From contig JAGVPB010000019.1 of NCBI GenBank assembly GCA_020052415.1, forward strand, positions 1-55,467: a stretch of DNA of 55,467 bases, given 5' to 3'. Position numbers and translations under genes: made by a program. Every line of letters starts with the position of its first letter. Positions within the stretch are counted from its first letter, which is position 1. This document shows positions 54,247-55,467 of this stretch, one piece after another. The notes under the pieces were generated by a model. That model saw nothing but the letters and a program-made list of their open reading frames with translations, searched no databases and was not told where the DNA came from. The DNA is from Bacteroidales bacterium (GTDB lineage: Bacteria; Bacteroidota; Bacteroidia; Bacteroidales; JAADJA01).

Positions 54247-54262
54247 CTTTTTCGTTTAAAAA

Positions 54263-54589
54263 ATGGAAAGCTTTTTTTTGTTTTTGAATATGAGTGGAGG
54301 TGAGATACTGCTGATCATTATAGTAGCTTACCTTGTCCTTGGGCCTAAGAAAATCCCCGAAGTCGCACGGATGATCGGCAAGGGCATCAATGACCTTCGC
54401 CGGGCCACTGATGATATCAAAAGCGAGTTTACCAAAGAGATGAATAATTTTAAGAAGGATGTCAATGTTAACCTGAAAGATCCCTTTATACCGGATGCTT
54501 ATAAACGAGGCTCCTCCCCTTCCCAGGAAGCTTCTCCTATCCGGGAGGAGAAAAAAGAAAATCCGGGCACTGAACCGGAGTTGAAATAA
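54263..54589 (+). CDS. tatA: TatA/TatB-like twin-arginine translocase component
   Basis: A 108-residue protein with one N-terminal membrane helix (SGGEILLIIIVAYLVLGPKK) followed by the Gly-Pro hinge, then an amphipathic helix (KIPEVARMIGKGINDLRRAT) and a charged, Pro-rich disordered tail. This is the TatA/B/E layout; TatA and TatB cannot be told apart reliably here. An alternative start at 54290 (MSGGEIL) removes nine hydrophobic residues; homologues often begin with a few such residues, so 54263 is kept. No tatC is in the window. Confidence 0.85.
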   Translation: MESFFLFLNMSGGEILLIIIVAYLVLGPKKIPEVARMIGKGINDLRRATDDIKSEFTKEMNNFKKDVNVNLKDPFIPDAYKRGSSPSQEASPIREEKKENPGTEPELK

Positions 54590-54656
54590 AAATTATTGAC
54601 CGGAATAATGGAAAAGGATTTATAAGTACCGGGAAGTTTTTATTGATGAAAAAATT

Positions 54657-54664
54657 TACTTTTG
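54657..54664 (+). promoter_or_regulatory. -7 box just before the small secreted protein gene
   Basis: TACTTTTG followed by CAG fits the -7 consensus. It ends only four bases before the ATG at 54669, which would make the message leaderless or nearly so. Confidence 0.4.
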
Positions 54665-54668
54665 CAGT

Positions 54669-55043
54669 ATGATTACCGGGTCAAAAATATCCGCCTTTGT
54701 GCTATCAGCAATATTGCTTTACCTCAGCGTTAGTGCAAACTATGGGTATTTTTTACCGGATAATGAATTGCTGGCCGGTGAATCCAAAAACCTTCCGGCA
54801 TGTTGGTATGCTGAAGCGCCTGATCTTTTTATTATAACAGGGCAGGTTAAAAAACATCTGAAATCCTTAAAAAATCTTACCGTCTCCGGTTTAATGACCA
54901 TTATTAACGATTTCAGCTCTTCATGGCAGCATTCAGAATTATCTATTGCCAATATAGGTTCCGGATACATTAGCATTTCAAAAAACATTTTCTATAGCCT
55001 CGAAACAAGAGTGATCATCTTTCCCTTCCATTTTTTCGGGTAA
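54669..55043 (+). CDS. small secreted protein, function unknown
   Basis: A 124-residue protein with an N-terminal signal sequence (residues 1-23, ending VSA|N). The remainder has no recognisable domain: a short helix (about 60-68), a hydrophobic GSGYISISKNIF segment and an aromatic C-terminus (FPFHFFG). No homology can be named. It starts 79 bases after the tatA-like gene, with its own -7 box. Confidence 0.5.
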   Translation: MITGSKISAFVLSAILLYLSVSANYGYFLPDNELLAGESKNLPACWYAEAPDLFIITGQVKKHLKSLKNLTVSGLMTIINDFSSSWQHSELSIANIGSGYISISKNIFYSLETRVIIFPFHFFG

Positions 55044-55188
55044 ACTCATTTCTGATTTATTAATTGGTTCATAGAATCAAACCATGAACTATTGGGTTTT
55101 ATCCATCTGTGCCCGTTTTCCGGTTATTCATTTTATTGTTTTACCCAAACAGGCGGGATGTATTTATTAACAAAAAAACAGAAAAAAA

Positions 55189-55284
55189 ATGAATTTATCA
55201 GTAGCAATTGTTGCATTAGTGCTATTAGCATTGTTTGCAATACCCGTTATTTTGATCATAAAATTTGGGAAAAAGAAAGAATAA
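55189..55284 (+). CDS. 31-residue single-pass membrane microprotein
   Basis: ATG at 55189, stop TAA at 55282-55284. The peptide begins MNLSVAIVALVLLALF, continues hydrophobic to about residue 24, and ends in a basic tail (KFGKKKE), which predicts a positive-inside N-out membrane helix. It is preceded by an A-rich tract, the usual start context here, and is followed 47 bases later by a terminator. Small size, clean topology and its own terminator suggest a real gene, but no family is recognised. Confidence 0.55.
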   Translation: MNLSVAIVALVLLALFAIPVILIIKFGKKKE

Positions 55285-55331
55285 TTTGAACTTATTATTT
55301 ATTTTCCGCTGATTAAACATAACTTTATATT

Positions 55332-55366
55332 AAAGCCGGTAAAAGGTAAACTTTCACCGGCTTTTT
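55332..55366 (+). terminator. terminator after the microprotein
   Basis: AAAGCCGGT / ACCGGCTTT with an inner AAAG/CTTT stem, followed by a T run. Confidence 0.8.
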
Positions 55367-55436
55367 TATTTATTAATAGAGTTCATAAATGTCATAATTA
55401 TCAATCAATGATGAACGATAAAAATATAAATACCTT

Positions 55437-55467
55437 GTTAAGATTCCTCGCTTCACTCGGAATGACA
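55437..55467. repeat. probable dispersed intergenic repeat, cut by the window edge
   Basis: The minus strand reads TGTCATTCCGAGTGAAGCGA and then GGAATCTTAACAAG. This string (GTCATTCCGAG...GAGGAATCT) is familiar as a dispersed intergenic sequence of Bacteroidota and some other genomes. Only one copy is visible here, so the repeat status rests on recall. Confidence 0.4.

Noticed and set aside
54096-54287. A 63-codon open frame running through the repeat tracts
   Set aside because: Its sequence is just translated TGGTTRAAT and CATTCCAT repeats and it overlaps the tatA start in another frame.

Overview
The window looks like a chromosomal segment of a Bacteroidota bacterium, most likely in or near the Bacteroidales. 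Evidence: two secreted proteins carry C-terminal type IX secretion sorting domains; SecD and SecF are one fused protein; many genes are preceded by the Bacteroidota -7 box TAnnTTTG, often extended to TTTGC; Shine-Dalgarno sequences are mostly absent; base composition is moderately AT-rich. No rRNA, tRNA, CRISPR array, insertion sequence or prophage was recognised.

Layout. 1-8.0 kb: the 5' end of a secreted protein gene, a small conserved hypothetical, an ABC-F ATPase, a cold-shock protein, an unknown secreted protein, an M28 peptidase and a long Asp-box repeat protein (the last two are type IX substrates), and an OsmC-like protein. 8.3-22.9 kb: a complete 13-gene complex I operon (nuoA, B, CD fused, E, F, G, H-N) closed by a terminator. 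22.9-27.1 kb: an SRPBCC/GyrI-like protein, a small barrel protein and an oxidative-stress unit (perR-like regulator, catalase, bacterioferritin). 27.2-31.1 kb: long phosphate acetyltransferase, a methyltransferase and transaldolase. 31.3-38.6 kb: six tightly packed genes homologous to hydrogenase-4/formate hydrogenlyase (HyfB, C, E, F, G and a ferredoxin-HyfI fusion). 38.6-40.7 kb: folA, thyA and a bifunctional-nuclease-domain protein. 40.9-47.7 kb: membrane pyrophosphatase, grpE-dnaJ and an ABC-2 exporter pair. 48.0-55.5 kb: DedA protein, amino acid permease, secDF, tatA-like gene, a small secreted protein, a 31-residue membrane microprotein and repetitive intergenic DNA.

The most notable system is the second complex I-like machine at 31.3-38.6 kb. 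Its membrane arm keeps the antiporter-type charged residues. Its large subunit has none of the four Cys that hold the [NiFe] centre, so it cannot be a hydrogenase. Its small subunit has also lost three of the four ligands of the proximal (N2-type) cluster (Asp, Asp and Asn instead of Cys). Its N-terminal ferredoxin domain has lost exactly one of its two [4Fe-4S] sites and kept the other. It belongs with the 'Ehr' (energy-converting-hydrogenase-related) complexes but appears unusually stripped of redox centres. The ordinary complex I of the same organism, encoded 9 kb upstream, keeps all its cluster ligands and serves as an internal control. A divergent H+-pumping pyrophosphatase nearby adds another ion-translocating enzyme.

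Other points of interest are a PerR-like regulator with an intact sensing site but no structural zinc cysteines, a perfect inverted repeat in front of it, and a probable 31-residue membrane microprotein gene.
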